Positions 22,588 through 34,808 of a stretch of 64,000 nucleotides of DNA are shown here, in pieces (the stretch's first letter is position 1; each line of letters starts with the position of its first letter). Source of the stretch: Biomphalaria glabrata (Eukaryota > Mollusca > Gastropoda > Planorbidae); the NCBI RefSeq assembly GCF_947242115.1, contig NC_074715.1:31757086-31821085 (forward strand), written 5' to 3'. Below the pieces are notes generated by a model. It had not been told where the DNA came from. It saw nothing but the letters and a program-made list of their open reading frames with translations, and searched no databases. The translations under genes and the position numbers were made by a program.

Positions 22588-24510
22588 TACTGATTCGTGT
22601 GTCCAATAGAGTGATCAACTTATATATGCTTTATTACTTATCGTTCAACCATCAGCGGGCGTAGTCGGTACTATACTATTATTACTTTTCATTTAAGCGC
22701 GTAATAAAAGCACACATTCTTCTTAAGGCTTAAGTTCACTTCACTTAATGTGCCAGTGACGGGCTGCAGAGGAACAAGTGTCGTTACAGTACACTAAAAT
22801 CAAATGTCAGAATCGGACATCAATTTTTAAATGTATAATTCTTAAATCTATTTCAAACTTTATTATTTATTAAATTCGTCTTTCTGTAAGTATGAGCTTA
22901 GTTGTTACACTTATTGTAAATAAATTGTACCTATTGGGTTACTATTTAGGCTACTAATGATAATACCCCGGTATTTCATTGATTCTAAAAAGGTTAGACT
23001 GTTACATTCCATTCTTTTCTCAAGTAAGGGATGTGGCAGCTTGGACCATCGTGTTTTACCGAAATCAGTGACAGGCGAATAAGATTTGTCTTCTCTAGGA
23101 GGAAGGTAGGACCTATTTAGAGATGGCTCCTGACCCCCATTTTATTTTAATGCGATAGATTATGAAGTTGATTATGTATTTATTCAAAACAAATTTCATA
23201 GTTAAATCACTTTGAACATAACTTAACAAGTATTTAAAAGCCCTGGGTACTGGAAGAGAATAAAACAAGACTTACTGGCAGTTTCCAATATCTTTAACAC
23301 ATGTGAAGTCAAAAAGTGTAGGTCTACAAAAGAAAAGATCAACACTTGGTAGATTATTTCTATGTTATACTTAATTCTAAGTTGCTATCATCCTTGATGT
23401 AGAATGCTTCTTTATAGAGGCGTTTACGCATCATTGGTTTCTCCGCCCATAGGCACGTGGAGCACTTTTACGCATCGTTATTTCTCCGCCTTACGTGTAG
23501 CCATTGGCTCATTGGTCAAATGTCTGGACACTTTAACCAACACCAACCAAGATTGTATGGGAGTAAAGGACATGTCATATCTTCCTTCACATAACCTTTT
23601 AGGCTCACCCCTCTCCGTTCACTTTCTGGACTTGGACCAGACATAGACTGAATTACCGGCATTTTAATTAATTTTGTTAAAATTATTTCTGGCTAATAGA
23701 TAAGAAAGATACCATTTGGTAAATGCATATTTCTGGGTTGCTGATAGTAGTTCTTGCTGAAAATATTGAAAGCTGGCTCTTTACCTGCCTGAGTGGACCA
23801 CTTCAGGGCTCGTGTTTCCATTTTCCACACAAACTATTTGTGTTTCTTCCGGCTTTCTCTTTTTTTTTTTTATTTCATTAACATTCTAGCCCCCACCCCT
23901 CCTTTGTTTTTTTCTCTCTTTCTTCCCTCACCGTCTCTTGCTACACATAACTAATAAAGCCAAAGCCGCCAAAGCAATCTGTCAAATCTTTTGAAAGTTT
24001 GTGAATACGGGTTTCTTGCACGTGGGCTTCATTTAAAGAGAATTTATGAGACCAAGAAACCAATCGCATAGGCCTAAATATTTCGTATGTAATCCTGATC
24101 AGTGTAATTTAACAATTTTAGAGTTGTTGTTTTTTGGGGTGGTGGTGGTGGGGGGTGTCTGTTTGTTATCAAAGAGGGTGGGGTAATTGTTGACAGTCTA
24201 ACGTTGGCTAAGGAAATTACGCAAACTTGTCGAGTCATCTTAGAAGACGGTGTAATTAGTAGATGATGTACCGTAGATCTATATGTGTTGGGTTTGGGTT
24301 TATTCCTTTGATTTTAATGAATTTTATAGGAAATAAATTGTAAAAAAACATTTAATAATTTCTTTTCCAGGAAAAGACGAATTATTAGAAAAGTTTATTT
24401 AAAAAAAGAATATTAGCAGTTTATTGTAGCCTAATTTTTTCGCTATATTATTATGATAATCATTTTTAATTATACATATCTAAACGGTTTTAAAAGTCCA
24501 CTATTCAGTC
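22588..24510. other. Intergenic, no gene recognised
   Basis: AT-rich DNA without recognisable coding motifs. At 23424-23520 there is a local imperfect duplication of TTTACGCATC...TTTCTCCGCC...ACGTG with CCATTGG words and one CACGTG, promoter-like in vocabulary but with no gene attached. A G/T-rich patch lies at 24120-24180. Confidence 0.4.
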
Positions 24511-24514
24511 TGGC

Positions 24515-24542
24515 CATGGAACTATACTAGTATAGTTCCATG
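24515..24542. repeat. Perfect 28-bp palindrome
   Basis: The half CATGGAACTATACT is followed directly by its exact reverse complement. There is no spacer. The flanks (TTCAGTCT three bases to the left, TTCAGGCT immediately to the right) are similar but not a clean duplication. It could form a cruciform, or be a collapsed pair of transposon ends like the 22-bp element at 26821. Confidence 0.85.
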
Positions 24543-24759
24543 TTCAGGCTATAGATCATAGACTTATCTAGATCTATATATATACACTATATCTAGACTG
24601 GACATGGACATTTTTTAACACTACAAAAAATGTGAATTTTTTTTTTGAAAGTTGGATCAAGTCGTTGTTTTGTAAAGTAGTTAAGAGAAGTAAAGTTATT
24701 GCGGTTTTTTTTTCAACCCTATCCTATGTAACATATAATTTAATTTTATATATCTAGAT

Positions 24760-25137
24760 CATAGACATAAATAAATATAGACTGGCTGAAGGAAGTAACT
24801 TCATGTAACTTGAAAACATATATATCTATTGTATTCGGATTTCCGAATTATAAAAAATTACATGACCTTCATTCTTAGAGATTAAACAAAACACATAGAC
24901 ATAAATATTTCCGATAATAATTTGTTCTTTATCGTCCAGTCTATATATATATGTCTATGACAAAACACTAATGAAAATATTGTAATACTTATATAGGTTA
25001 TGGCTGAAATAGATATGAATACTTAACTTTTATACTGCTCATAAATGCTGTATAATAAAGTACACAAAATTGCAAGTCACAAATTTTCTTTTCATAAAAC
25101 TCTTTAATCGACCAGTCTATATTTATTTATGTCTATG
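24760..25137. mobile_element. CATAGAC-family MITE, 378 bp
   Basis: Inverted ends of about 26 bp (CATAGACATAAATAAATATA followed by GACTGG on the left, the complement on the right) with flanking ATCTAGAT at 24752-24759 and 25138-25145. The duplication is perfect but ATCTAG words are abundant here, so it is weaker evidence than elsewhere. The interior is non-coding and holds a nested 66-bp relative. Confidence 0.7.
24894..24959. mobile_element. CATAGAC-family micro-MITE, 66 bp, nested
   Basis: Starts CATAGACATAAATATTTCC and ends TATATATATGTCTATG, flanked by perfect 8-bp duplications ACAAAACA (24886-24893 and 24960-24967). It is inserted in the 378-bp member of the same family. At 66 bp it is little more than its two ends. 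Confidence 0.7.
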
Positions 25138-25819
25138 ATCTAGATCTAGTAATTGAACATAAAAAAAGGGTATTCTCGTCTCATAATTATTATTTTGCAA
25201 TTTTTAGATACATAATCTAGAAAGACCTGGGTAATAAATCTATTTAAATATACAAAAGATGATTCAAATCAACATGAATTATTTCGATCTAGGATTTCTG
25301 AAACATTATCTCAATGGAAACAAACAGGAAATGGCTTTGTTTCATATATTTGCGTGAATATCCGAGAAATGATTTTGCATTATTTCTAAACTTTGAAAAC
25401 TAAAGATCATTACTTTTCCAAGTTGGCGCTGGGACGACTCCCCTTAGAGCTTGACAAAGAGTTTACGTACATAAAAATATATATTTCCAGTCTAGTATAA
25501 CATATAAGTCTAAGCCATAGATCTAGCAGATTCACATAACAGATTCACATAGCAAATTCACATATTTCTTCTGCCCTATAATGTTTTTCGACAGATCACC
25601 ATTTCACAAGTGATTGCTATCAATACTGCACAGCGCCCACATCGGCGTGTCTTACTGTAACCAACGTAACATTTCCGTGGTCTCGCTCCAAGCTTACGAT
25701 TAGTGTCGCTCAAGAGTTTTCACACCTCAGTCATCAACCCAGGGGCGGACTGGGTATCAAAATCGGCCCGGGCATTACCAGATAAACCGGCCCACAAATG
25801 GCATGTCATATATTTTCAT

Positions 25820-26392
25820 TGGGGGGGGGGTTTACCCCACTCCGCAATATATATATATATATAGTGTGTGTATATATGTAATTAATCTTCATTACATTCT
25901 AATCTAATCGTTTTTTCTAACATAGAATACTCTCTTCCTATAATAAGTGGAAAGACAGTACACACCAGTACACACCACCAAAGGGCAATTTGGGAGTCCG
26001 GGGGGAGCGCTGAGAGCTCCCCCCATTGGGGTCCGGGGCGAAGCCCCGGAACCAAGCATTATTTCCGTTATTTTAAGCTTTAAAAATGCATATTCTGAGG
26101 TATATAGAGTGGAATTATCCTGATAATCTTCCGCTAAAAAAATCAAAAACCAAATATGCTATTCAATGGAGTCCAGCGACTGGTAGAAAATGGTAACTAT
26201 AGTTTTGCTTTAAATTTTGTTATTGTAGGGGGAAGGGAAACCACTAAACCCCTTTTGGCTACGCTAATGAAATTTCGTGACTGTAGTTTGCTTAAGTCTA
26301 CTGCACTGGGGCATTAAGTAAAGTTTCCGTTTCAGACAATGAGGTCTGAGGCAAGTAATGGTTTGAAGACTTTCCCCTCCCGGCTACGCCCG
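25820..26392. mobile_element. Fragment of the CATGGGCGTAGCC hAT-like family
   Basis: In reverse complement it matches the right part of the 16904-19804 element: phrases GCATATTCTGAGG, AAGCATTATTTCCGTTATTTT, GGGGGAGCGCTGAGAGCTCC and the ACATTCTAATC region. The CGGCTACGCCC end is kept near 26385; the other end is worn. It sits inside the 25740-27652 element. Confidence 0.65.
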
Positions 26393-26820
26393 TGTGTTAT
26401 ATTATAGGTGTAAGCCTAATTCTCTACAAAATATATAAAGTTTGATAACGCATCGAAAACTGGATGAGTTTGAAGCTTTTTGGTATTAGGCTACTTATTG
26501 ATAACAGACGTTTCTTCAAAAAATAAGATTGTTACGTCTAACGCATTTTATATGTCAATCTAATCATTGGTTTTCGTGGCTGACGCAGGCAACCCATTCC
26601 ATTAAAATATAAGAGAAAGCAGAACGGTTAGAGAGGCACTTACTGAATGTAAAAAGCTTTTGCTTCCTCCAAGTACATTCTCAAAAACGCGATTTCTATA
26701 TGAATATACCATGACCCATTATTTAAAATATAAATCTCCTTTCATTAAATACCGGGTGTGACAGCGCTATATAAATTATTGTAATTATTGTAATAATTTT
26801 AGTCATTAATGACTTCATAC

Positions 26821-26842
26821 CATAGACTATATATAGTCTATG
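26821..26842. mobile_element. Minimal 22-bp palindromic element with target duplication
   Basis: A perfect 22-bp palindrome beginning CATAGACTATA and ending TATAGTCTATG (the two halves meet without a spacer), flanked by perfect 8-bp repeats CTTCATAC (26813-26820 and 26843-26850). The ends equal those of the 66- and 378-bp family members, so it looks like a transposon reduced to two fused ends. Confidence 0.65.
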
Positions 26843-27660
26843 CTTCATACTAAGCATAGGCTTGCCATTAATTATAATAGTATAAAAATTGATTTAGATC
26901 TAGATTTATTTTTTAATTAAATAATTTTTATTGTAAGCCTTAAGTGTAGTATTTTTAGATCTATGTTATTACAAATAAACAAAGAGAATCTTACTTTTTC
27001 TTTTCAAATCGCAGAAGTAGAGCTTTATACCCAAATTGAGCTGTGAATAAGTTGGGTGGTTTGCAATTTCGTGGCTGTGTGTATGTGTTAAAGTTTATTT
27101 CTATAAAGTATTGTTAAAGAGCTAATTGTCGCACCTATATTTTTAATTTTTTTTTTTTGCTCTCGTTATATCAATGTTTTCTAACTTAACCTCTGTCATC
27201 CCTCTTTTTGGTTAAATTTCATTGGAACCATTAAAAGACGGGGAAGGGAAGGAGCAAAAACAAAATGGGAGCGCCATCAAAGGCCCATGCCGACCAGCAA
27301 AATGAGTAGGTTAAACACAACCTCGAAGACAACAAAGCAGTCCATGCCGCTCATGCATAGCAGAAAGTACAGTCTAACGTTTTGCAAATGATAATACGTA
27401 CAGTGTATAGTTTTTTTTGTTTTTTTTTTATATTCTTTCAAACAAAATGAATTGTAATAAGAATTTAAAAAAAAACAACAAGAAAACGTGTTCGGGCCTT
27501 TGTGTCTTGCTGCTGTCACTTTTTTTTAAGTTGTCTGCATTGAACTTTTTTTTTTCTTGTGTCGCGACCAGACCGGCCCATTTGGTACCGGCCCATTTGG
27601 TACCGGCCCACCGGGCATATGCCCGTTTGCCCATATAGCCAGTCCGCCCCTGCATCAACC

Positions 27661-28230
27661 CCCCAGACGGACGGTCGTATAACACTTAAGAACAATCCTG
27701 TTGGAGACGAGTTTTGCCGGGAATCTCTTAAGAATATGGCGCCATGATCTTTTTAAATGATAGTGACAACTACTACCCTGCCCTCCACACACATTTTTAG
27801 GGAGAATAAGAAATGCGTGTGTATGTAGTAGAAATAATTAAAATGTGAAAGCTCTTTATTATTAACAAAGAACAACATTAATAAGGATACGCCTAGGATG
27901 TGACTCTATTCTTTGTCACAAGATATGCATTGATGTAAGTGTGCTATCAAAACTTAGAAATACAATTTAACCATTTCATTGTATTTATTTTTATTTTTTT
28001 TATGAAAAAGGTGTCTGGTGCTGTTTGAAGTGTATCAGAACTCGGCCGACCACATAACAGCCACATTTGATGAACAGGAATCAGAATTAATCAATTCTAA
28101 TAAGTTACTCCTTCAGATTATCCTCTAGAAAGTATAGTATGTATGCACGTGTACAGTTATTGATACTCAAACTTAACGTAATGATTTTGACTACAGGCAT
28201 GCCTATAATTGGATGTCCATCATATGATAT
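27661..28230. other. Intergenic, nothing recognised
   Basis: AT-rich sequence between two transposon ends. No motif-bearing frame or structured repeat was found. Confidence 0.4.
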
Positions 28231-28231
28231 G

Positions 28232-28303
28232 CAATTTATGGGCCTGATTGTATAGAAATGCCCGGGAAGATTTTTACACCCAGTCCGCCCCAGCCCATAA
28301 GGC
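28232..28303. mobile_element. Orphan right end of the CAGGGGCGGACTGG hAT family
   Basis: The phrase AATGCCCGGGAAGATTTTTA then ACACCCAGTCCGCCCC mirrors the left end of the element at 25740. No partner end or target duplication was found, so this is a fragment. Confidence 0.5.
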
Positions 28304-28319
28304 TTGTCTTCGAGTCTGA

Positions 28320-28915
28320 ATATTAATGAGGAATGCAGTATTTCCCGTGGCTACGCAGCCCCAGCTGTGATCTACATATTTTGCCACATTTTCTTTTCGC
28401 CGTCTGCATCTGTCCTCGGCAGCGGATTTTCTTTTGGTTTCAAATGTGTATCCCGAGGGCTTTGTGAGTGACCTCCAGTGTCTCGTTCTGAGGCCGCATG
28501 CAGCGAGGTGCTCTCTATGTCAGCCAAGGAAAGTTGACGCCTAAGCTGGTCTTTAAAGCGTTTCCGTGGAACACCCTTTTTACGTCGACCACCTTTAAGC
28601 TCACCAAAAATAAAAGACTGCTTTTGGCATACGTTCGTCTCCCATACGAAATACGTGCCCTACCCAGCGTAACCGTCCCTCTATACTGTCCATTTCGGCG
28701 TTTTTCAAGGACATCGCTGTTTTGTAGTGCGGTCTTGCCACCGTATGTCCATGATGGAGCGCAAGCATCTTTGGTGAAAGCGCTCAAGTAGTCTTAGTTG
28801 CTTTCTGTATAGTACCCATGTTTCAGATCCATGTAGAAGGGTTGAGAGAATCACCGCTTGGTAGACAATGATTTTCGTATACCCGTATAGTTTATGTTTA
28901 AAGCCTCTTATACAA
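28320..28915 (-). mobile_element. LINE C-terminal fragment
   Basis: Minus-strand translation gives VYQAVILSTLLHGSETWVLY, RKQLRLLERFHQRCLRSIM, FIFGELKGGRR, VPRKRFKDQLRRQLSL and a degraded RDTGGHSQ tail. This is the C-terminal module of another LINE family, different from 19940-21140. It carries stops and frame changes and lacks the RT core. A short tail of the same family is at 62010-62110. Confidence 0.7.
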
Positions 28916-29006
28916 TGTAGTATACATAGTACCTGTAAAATAAGACCTGATCGAGATAATACTTCGAATTCTTAGTACGATGTCGGCTGGAGGCACAGAT
29001 CTAGAC

Positions 29007-31093
29007 CTGGGGTGGGAAACCTTTTTCTATATAGGGCCACATTTAAAATAATTTGGGACTGGAGGGCCGCATATATAAAGTAGCCTATATGTACTTAGAA
29101 AATAAAGCTAGCTAATTGTGTATAATATATTTACTTTTTTTTTCACACTCCCAGTTCAATTACAATAAGAGTTGACGATTTCTGAAACGAATTTTGCGAA
29201 TATTTTATTAAAGTTTTGTTATTATATTTTTACTTCACAACATTTCATCACAAATGTTCAGTTGTACTTAATGTGAAGTATTTAACTGTTTATACTCAGA
29301 TAAGATAAGATAATTTTTATTGTTCCAATAAAATGGAAATTCAGTTGGACTACAATTGACAACCTCAGCGTAACTACTGTAACAATAACATTATAGATGC
29401 AAATATTAACAACTTTCTCAAACGAAACACATAACCCCTCACGAACCAGGGCTTTATGAATTAGACTTCTATGAACTTCTCGATGAGGACAGATGATCTT
29501 GTAACACTCTGACCGACAGTGGGATGAAGGAGTTTTTACATTTTTCTGTTTTAGTTCTAATGGAAAGGAGACGACCACTTCGTTCAGATCTTATGTAATA
29601 GTGGTTTAATGGGTGAAGGTTATCTTTAAGAATCGTGAGTGTTTTGGAAAGGCATCTTTCATGGAAAAGCTCTTCAAGAGATGGTAGCTGTGTTCGAGTG
29701 ATATACAATGCTTTTTTAATTAGACTATTTAGTCTAAGTCTTTGTGCAAGTGAAGTATTACCATACCAGCAGGTGATGGCAAAGTTAGTTAGACTGCTGA
29801 AGGTTGCTGTATAAAAAAGTTAATTATTGTTTTGTCCATGTTAAACTTCCTTAGCTTTCTAAGATAGAAAAGACGTTTGGGAATTTTTGTGTAGAGGCTT
29901 TGACAGTGTTCACTCCATTTCAGTTTGTTGTTGATGGTTGTACCTATAGATATTTATATATTTATACTCACGCCTAAGTTCTGGAACTATCTTACTAATT
30001 GTTATCCTTGTAACCGCTTTAAATTACAGTCAGTCAACATCAACCTGTTCTTACACCTTTTTTTTTTCAAACAAGAAAATACTTTTTACAGATGCATATG
30101 GACCCAAATAATGTTAAAATTTAGCAGCCAAGTTTTTTAAATTGTGGAAATACAGCTTCTGGCACCTAAAAACTCCCTCCGAAGAATTGAATGGAACTTC
30201 TCTTTCAGGTCTTAATTTGCTTGGAGGTATTTCCTCTGGAACTGAATCAGCTTCTGCACTAAATGGTGAGCTGAGCGTATTGAAAACTGGTTCCAAGTTC
30301 TAGACGTCTTAAAATTTGCTTTCTAATTCCCCAATCAAGGAATCCAAATACGTTGTGCTTTTCAACCATTTCACTAGAAATAGTTTCACCTCTCAGCAAA
30401 AGAAAATGGCAAAATATGTTTTCTCTTGCTTGTTCAAAGAAATGGGAAAGCTTTGTTTGAAAAGATTTTACATGCACATACATTTCATGTGCAAACAACC
30501 CATTGAAATACTTCCGATGAAAAACATGAAGTAACAACATCACAATCAATGTCCTTCAAGGAACATAACAATTTCTTCATTAAGTTCCCAATATTCTTCT
30601 CAATACTTTGCACATGCTAAGCCAGCGGACGAAATGTTTTGTTTACAAAAAAGTACTTATTGGAACTACCTGTGGTTAAGACCCTTAGCTCTGATAAGTT
30701 TGATCACTGAGATAATAATATAGGCCTATTTGATATTCAAAGTAGCATTGTGCAAACTTTCCCGTTTAGTATTATGATTTAGACATTGTTCTTTAATTTA
30801 GTAAAAAAAAACAAGTTTTTTCTCAGTCTAAGCATTATGGGCTCCATCAATTGTTTAAAATAGCAAGGAAACAAAATAAAGACAATGTTTCTTTAGTCCT
30901 CTGCGTCATAATTGATAAGAATCACGTTTCCATAATTTATATAGATATTAAATATTATTTGTTTTTAATATTTTTGAAATTTTTATATGTATAATCTGTG
31001 TGCATACCTGATATCCGTAGGTGTCCGCTGGCACCATAAAACACTCCGGCAGGTCGCATATGTGGCCCGCGGGCCGTAATTTACCCACCCCTG
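29007..31093. mobile_element. hAT element (family 2) with transposase remnant, 2.1 kb
   Basis: Perfect duplications ATCTAGAC (28999-29006 and 31094-31101). Ends read CTGGGGTGGG and CCCACCCCTG, with GGGCCGC and GCGGGCCGTAATT just inside. Minus-strand coding debris near 30320-30520 includes NGLFAHEMYVHVKSFQTKL and CHFLLLRGETISSEM, resembling GTF2IRD2/Charlie-type hAT transposases. A LINE copy has inserted at 29299-29960. A sister copy lies at 37838-39436. Confidence 0.85.
29299..29960 (-). mobile_element. 5'-truncated LINE copy, CR1/Rex-like
   Basis: Flanked by a 10-bp duplication TTTATACTCA (29289-29298 and 29961-29970). The 3' end is on the left with AGATAAGATAAGATAA-type tail repeats. Minus-strand coding includes FYLRKLRKFNMDKTII, CYKIICPHREVHRSL and FIPLSVRVLQDHLSSSRSS, the final portion of a LINE ORF2, with frame changes. 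It interrupts the hAT element at 29007-31093, so it is younger than that element. Confidence 0.8.
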
Positions 31094-31312
31094 ATCTAGA
31101 CAAATTAATAACTGTTAATCTAATATAATCTAACAGAATCTGGTAGGCCTACTAGGTAACAATTTAAACTATGGCTTTTGATTAACATATGACTACAGCG
31201 AGAAAATTAAGTTTAAGGCCTAAGTGAATTTTGTACAAGGTTAAGTGCATATAAGCAAGCGAAATATAAAAAAAATAAGTCGACCGGCGGCCTAGCGTAC
31301 GCCGCTATTTTG

Positions 31313-31994
31313 CAGGGACGAAGCCTTAGGGCACCGCAACCTATGCGACCGCAGTGGGCCCCGCACTGTCATAGGCCCCACTCTAATCCTAGGTGTAAAT
31401 TATAAAATTAAACCATTTTATAACTTATAACAGATTTTCCGCGGCCTCCTGATTTAACCAGGAGCTCCTGGAAATCTCCTGAAATTACAAAATATACGAA
31501 AAAGTCTTGGAAATCTCCGGAAATTATTAAAATCTTTTGAAAAATCATGCAAATCTCCTGAAATATATTTATAAAAATTGTCATTTTGGGCTGTCATTCA
31601 ATATGGAAAACGTCAATCCAACGCGCGATAAAAAAAAAAAACCGGCATCATGACGTAATTGTGGAATCTGATGAAAGATGCTTCTCGCGCCCCAAACTAA
31701 TGAAGAATTACTTGAGGTCAACAATTCTCAATGATAGATTGAAACATTTGGTAATTCTTGCTATTGAGCGTGATCTATGTAGGAAATAGAATTTTTATGA
31801 TATACTGTATGACTTCGATACACGCAAGGCTCGCAAAGTAATTCTGTACGTAGTAAAGAATGAATCAAATGCAAAGATGAATTTATTTTCTTATACAAAC
31901 TCTTAATTTTCACTTATTATCCGTATCCCTACCCAAATTGGGCCCCACAAAATCCGTTTCGCATTGGGCCCCCCAATGGTTAAGTCCGGCTCTG
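31313..31994. mobile_element. hAT element (family 1) with transposase C-terminus, 682 bp
   Basis: Flanks CTATTTTG (31305-31312) and CTATTTAG (31995-32002) agree at 7 of 8 bases. Ends are CAGGGACGAAGCC and the complement of CAGAGCCGGACTT, followed by GGGCCC-rich sequence. Plus-strand coding near 31645-31790 reads CFSRPKLMKNYLRSTILNDR and HLVILAIERDLCR, then DFDTRKARKVI, the usual end of a hAT transposase. It is internally deleted. Confidence 0.75.
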
Positions 31995-32100
31995 CTATTT
32001 AGTGACGGGTGAATACAGAGTAGATTACTTGTACTTCTCTTTCCATGACTTCTTGTCACAATGGTTAAGTCCGGCACTGCTATTTAGTGACGGGTAAATA
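31976..32100. repeat. 85-bp tandem duplication over a transposon edge
   Basis: ATGGTTAAGTCCGGCTCTGC (from 31977) and ATGGTTAAGTCCGGCACTGC (from 32061) start two near-identical segments that include TATTTAGTGACGGGT. The duplication copies the right end of the hAT element plus its flank, so it happened after insertion. Confidence 0.75.
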
Positions 32101-32696
32101 CTACTTGGTCTCCCATCCTCTTTTTTTTTTCGCCTCTAAAATTACGTGGGGTAACTCTAGTCCGTCCGACTTGCAGACATAAAAGACCGATCTTTCCATT
32201 ACTTGGTGTCCAAACTCTTGGGCCATGAAGAGAATTATAGTAGAGTCACTATTGCGGAGCAGGCATGTTTGCGGAACAGCTTGTCGAAATTAGTTAAAAT
32301 CTACTTTATTTTGAAATTTTCTGCTAAACTACTGTAATGGTACTGCGCATGGTCCATTTCTCTACATTTCCAATATAAGGGTTTTCCTTTTACAGCAGAA
32401 AATTAATTTTGACTCGAGGTTAACGTTGACAGGTATGGAGTCGTTCATTATTTGTCACGTACTAAGAGAACCGCATGGACCAGGGCTCAAGGCTTTTTAA
32501 AAATGATAATAACCCATCACCTGCATGATACACCTATTTTTAGGTTTATAAATGGATGTGGAAAAACTTCATTACATATATAGTCATCTACCAGGAATTC
32601 AATTTTTTTTTTATTTGGAGGTGTTCACCCAGTGTTAACCTTTTTAAAGATAGTCATAATTGTGGAACATTATAGATGTTATTTATTTGACCTGCG

Positions 32697-34645
32697 CAGT
32701 GGCGTAGTTAGCAATGTGCGAGTGGTGCGGGCCGCACGGGGCATCAAAATGTGAAGGGGCATCAAACTAAGGATACATTTTCTAAATAAAATCAACGCAT
32801 TGTACATACAAAGACAAACTAATGAATTTGAAATGTTGACTAGAAATTAATTGACTTTGCTACTTTTGTTAATCCCCTATGTTCTTACTTCAATGAAACG
32901 TAAGCTGTGAACCAGGTGGAATCAAGTTGACTAGATTTGTTTACATCTCTGAAGGCAACGCACTTTTACATGCCCACTTTCTTCTGGGGCACATTTTCTT
33001 ACTCCATTTTTTCAGTACGCTGGTTTCATTTATGACTAGAGCTTATAAATAAATGCCTTAGACTTTAAAATAGCAGAATCTGGCAGATCGAACAAGTTGA
33101 AGAAGAATGACTAATACAAAGTTTAGGTAATTTCTAGGGGGTTGTGAAAATTACTATCCAAGTTCAATTCTCTCCCTATAAAACATGTGCTGCGAACTAA
33201 GCTTAGTTCCAGACCAAACACGTGCATGTCTCCACAAATACAAAACGAACTTATTGTAATATTGGGTCATAATGAGACAAATATTTTTTATTTTTTTTTA
33301 GTTCACATGACATCACAAAACTGGATCAACTTTTCCAAATGTTGAGGTTACCTTGTCATGGATAACGACCGGGTGCAAATGTTTTAGTCTTTCATGGACA
33401 TCATCTTAATTCATTATTCGCTCGAATAATTTTAGCTGGAATTCGGGATGAAGCTGAAATCTATTTAGTAACCTTTTTCAGTACACTAGACTTCTTACAC
33501 ACTTTTTATCGACTTCAACCCACCGCTAGCACGTCATCAACACTAGAACTGCAACTAACTTGAAGGCTCAGAGCGCTTGGTTAAACGTCAGAGGAGATAG
33601 TTCAGAAAGTTATGGATTCATTTTAAAACTATTATAGAAACTCTAGAGACATTGACTACAACAGATGTAAACTTTTAAAGCAGGCGGATTGTTGGTTGCT
33701 ATGCAGGCTTCATTTTTTTCACCTGCCTTGGGTTTTTGGAACATGTATTAACTGAATTAAAGAAGCGTAAGTCAACCTTTAAAGATTGTCAATTCGAGAC
33801 TGCGCACTTCAACGAAGATTAAAAACATTCTTAGCTACTAGTTGGTAGAACATCGCTGAAGCCAGTGTTAGCTTTAAAGAATGCATGTACTCAGATTTGG
33901 TGAAACACGTGTTAGCCACAAGATGCCAGACGAAAAAGGTGAAGATTCTGTAGTAACACACAAGAAAAAGATAAGGAAGAAAATTTATTTTTCCTTGGAC
34001 GAGATAGTTCAAGAAATAATAACCTGATATGAGCAATATCATGATGTGGTAGGTAAATATGAATTTGTGTCGCCACCCCAACTAGTGAATCCTCAGGTCG
34101 AAATCAATCTCGATAGTGTTTATAGCGACTTTGACAAAAACGAATAATTTCGTCTAGTGCGAGAGAGACTTTAACGGTTCCTCTCGATTTCTTTAGAATT
34201 ATTTGAACGTCTGCAACAAGAACCTGCTTGAGATCTTGAGTTTTAATTTAAAAAAAAAAAAGATGTTGGCTAGATGATTCAGTTGTAAATATTGTCTTTT
34301 TTTTTTCATATTTCTGACACTTGTGGTAAGTGAGGTTCTGTACGAGCAAAGTTTTGTTCAGACTAAAGCTGATCATTACTTAATGTCAATCAACGCTGAA
34401 AACATTTGCGACTCTCTAATTTGTCAATTGTTGGGGGAAAAAAGTTTTCAATTTTGTCAGCCAGAAAGCAGCTCAGATTGTTGTTAAATTATTATTTTTT
34501 TGCAAAATAGCAGTACCTTAACAATAAGTACATATTAGGTCGAAAAAAAAAAGTCATTTTATTGTTTTATTTAGTTTTTTTTTAAAGGGTAGTGCATCAC
34601 GAGGAGCTGCCGCACTGGGCATCATATACCCTAGCTACGCCACTG
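32697..34645. mobile_element. Non-autonomous or decayed hAT element, 1.95 kb
   Basis: Perfect duplications GACCTGCG (32689-32696 and 34646-34653). Inverted ends CAGTGGCGTAG with GGGCATCA words just inside each end. The interior has weak hAT-like coding traces near 33520-33800 on the plus strand that I cannot assign firmly; the minus-strand frame at 33809-34081 is not recognisable. Confidence 0.85.
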
Positions 34646-34808
34646 GACCTGCGCATTAAGCTTATTATTTACATAGTGATTTAGATTATCGGAATTTAAA
34701 TATGAGTTTGTATTAGTATACATAAATTTAAAAACATTCAGAGAATAATATTACATATAATATTTAATTTATATACTTTTAGTTTTTCCATAGGTCTTAC
34801 CCATAGAC

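Larger units (their letters stand above)
25740..27652. mobile_element. Non-autonomous hAT element, 1.9 kb, with nested insertions
   Basis: Perfect 8-bp duplications CATCAACC (25732-25739 and 27653-27660). Inverted ends read CAGGGGCGGACTGG on both sides, followed by GGCCC-rich subterminal sequence. Nested inside are a piece of the CATGGGCGTAGCC family (25820-26392), a 22-bp CATAGAC element (26821-26842) and a SINE-like tail phrase AGCGCTATATAAATTATTG near 26765. No transposase frame is recognised. Confidence 0.85.

Noticed and set aside
23404-23646. 80-codon plus-strand frame with CCATTGG and CACGTG words
   Set aside because: The frame has no family resemblance and overlaps a local duplication; the promoter-like words have no gene next to them.
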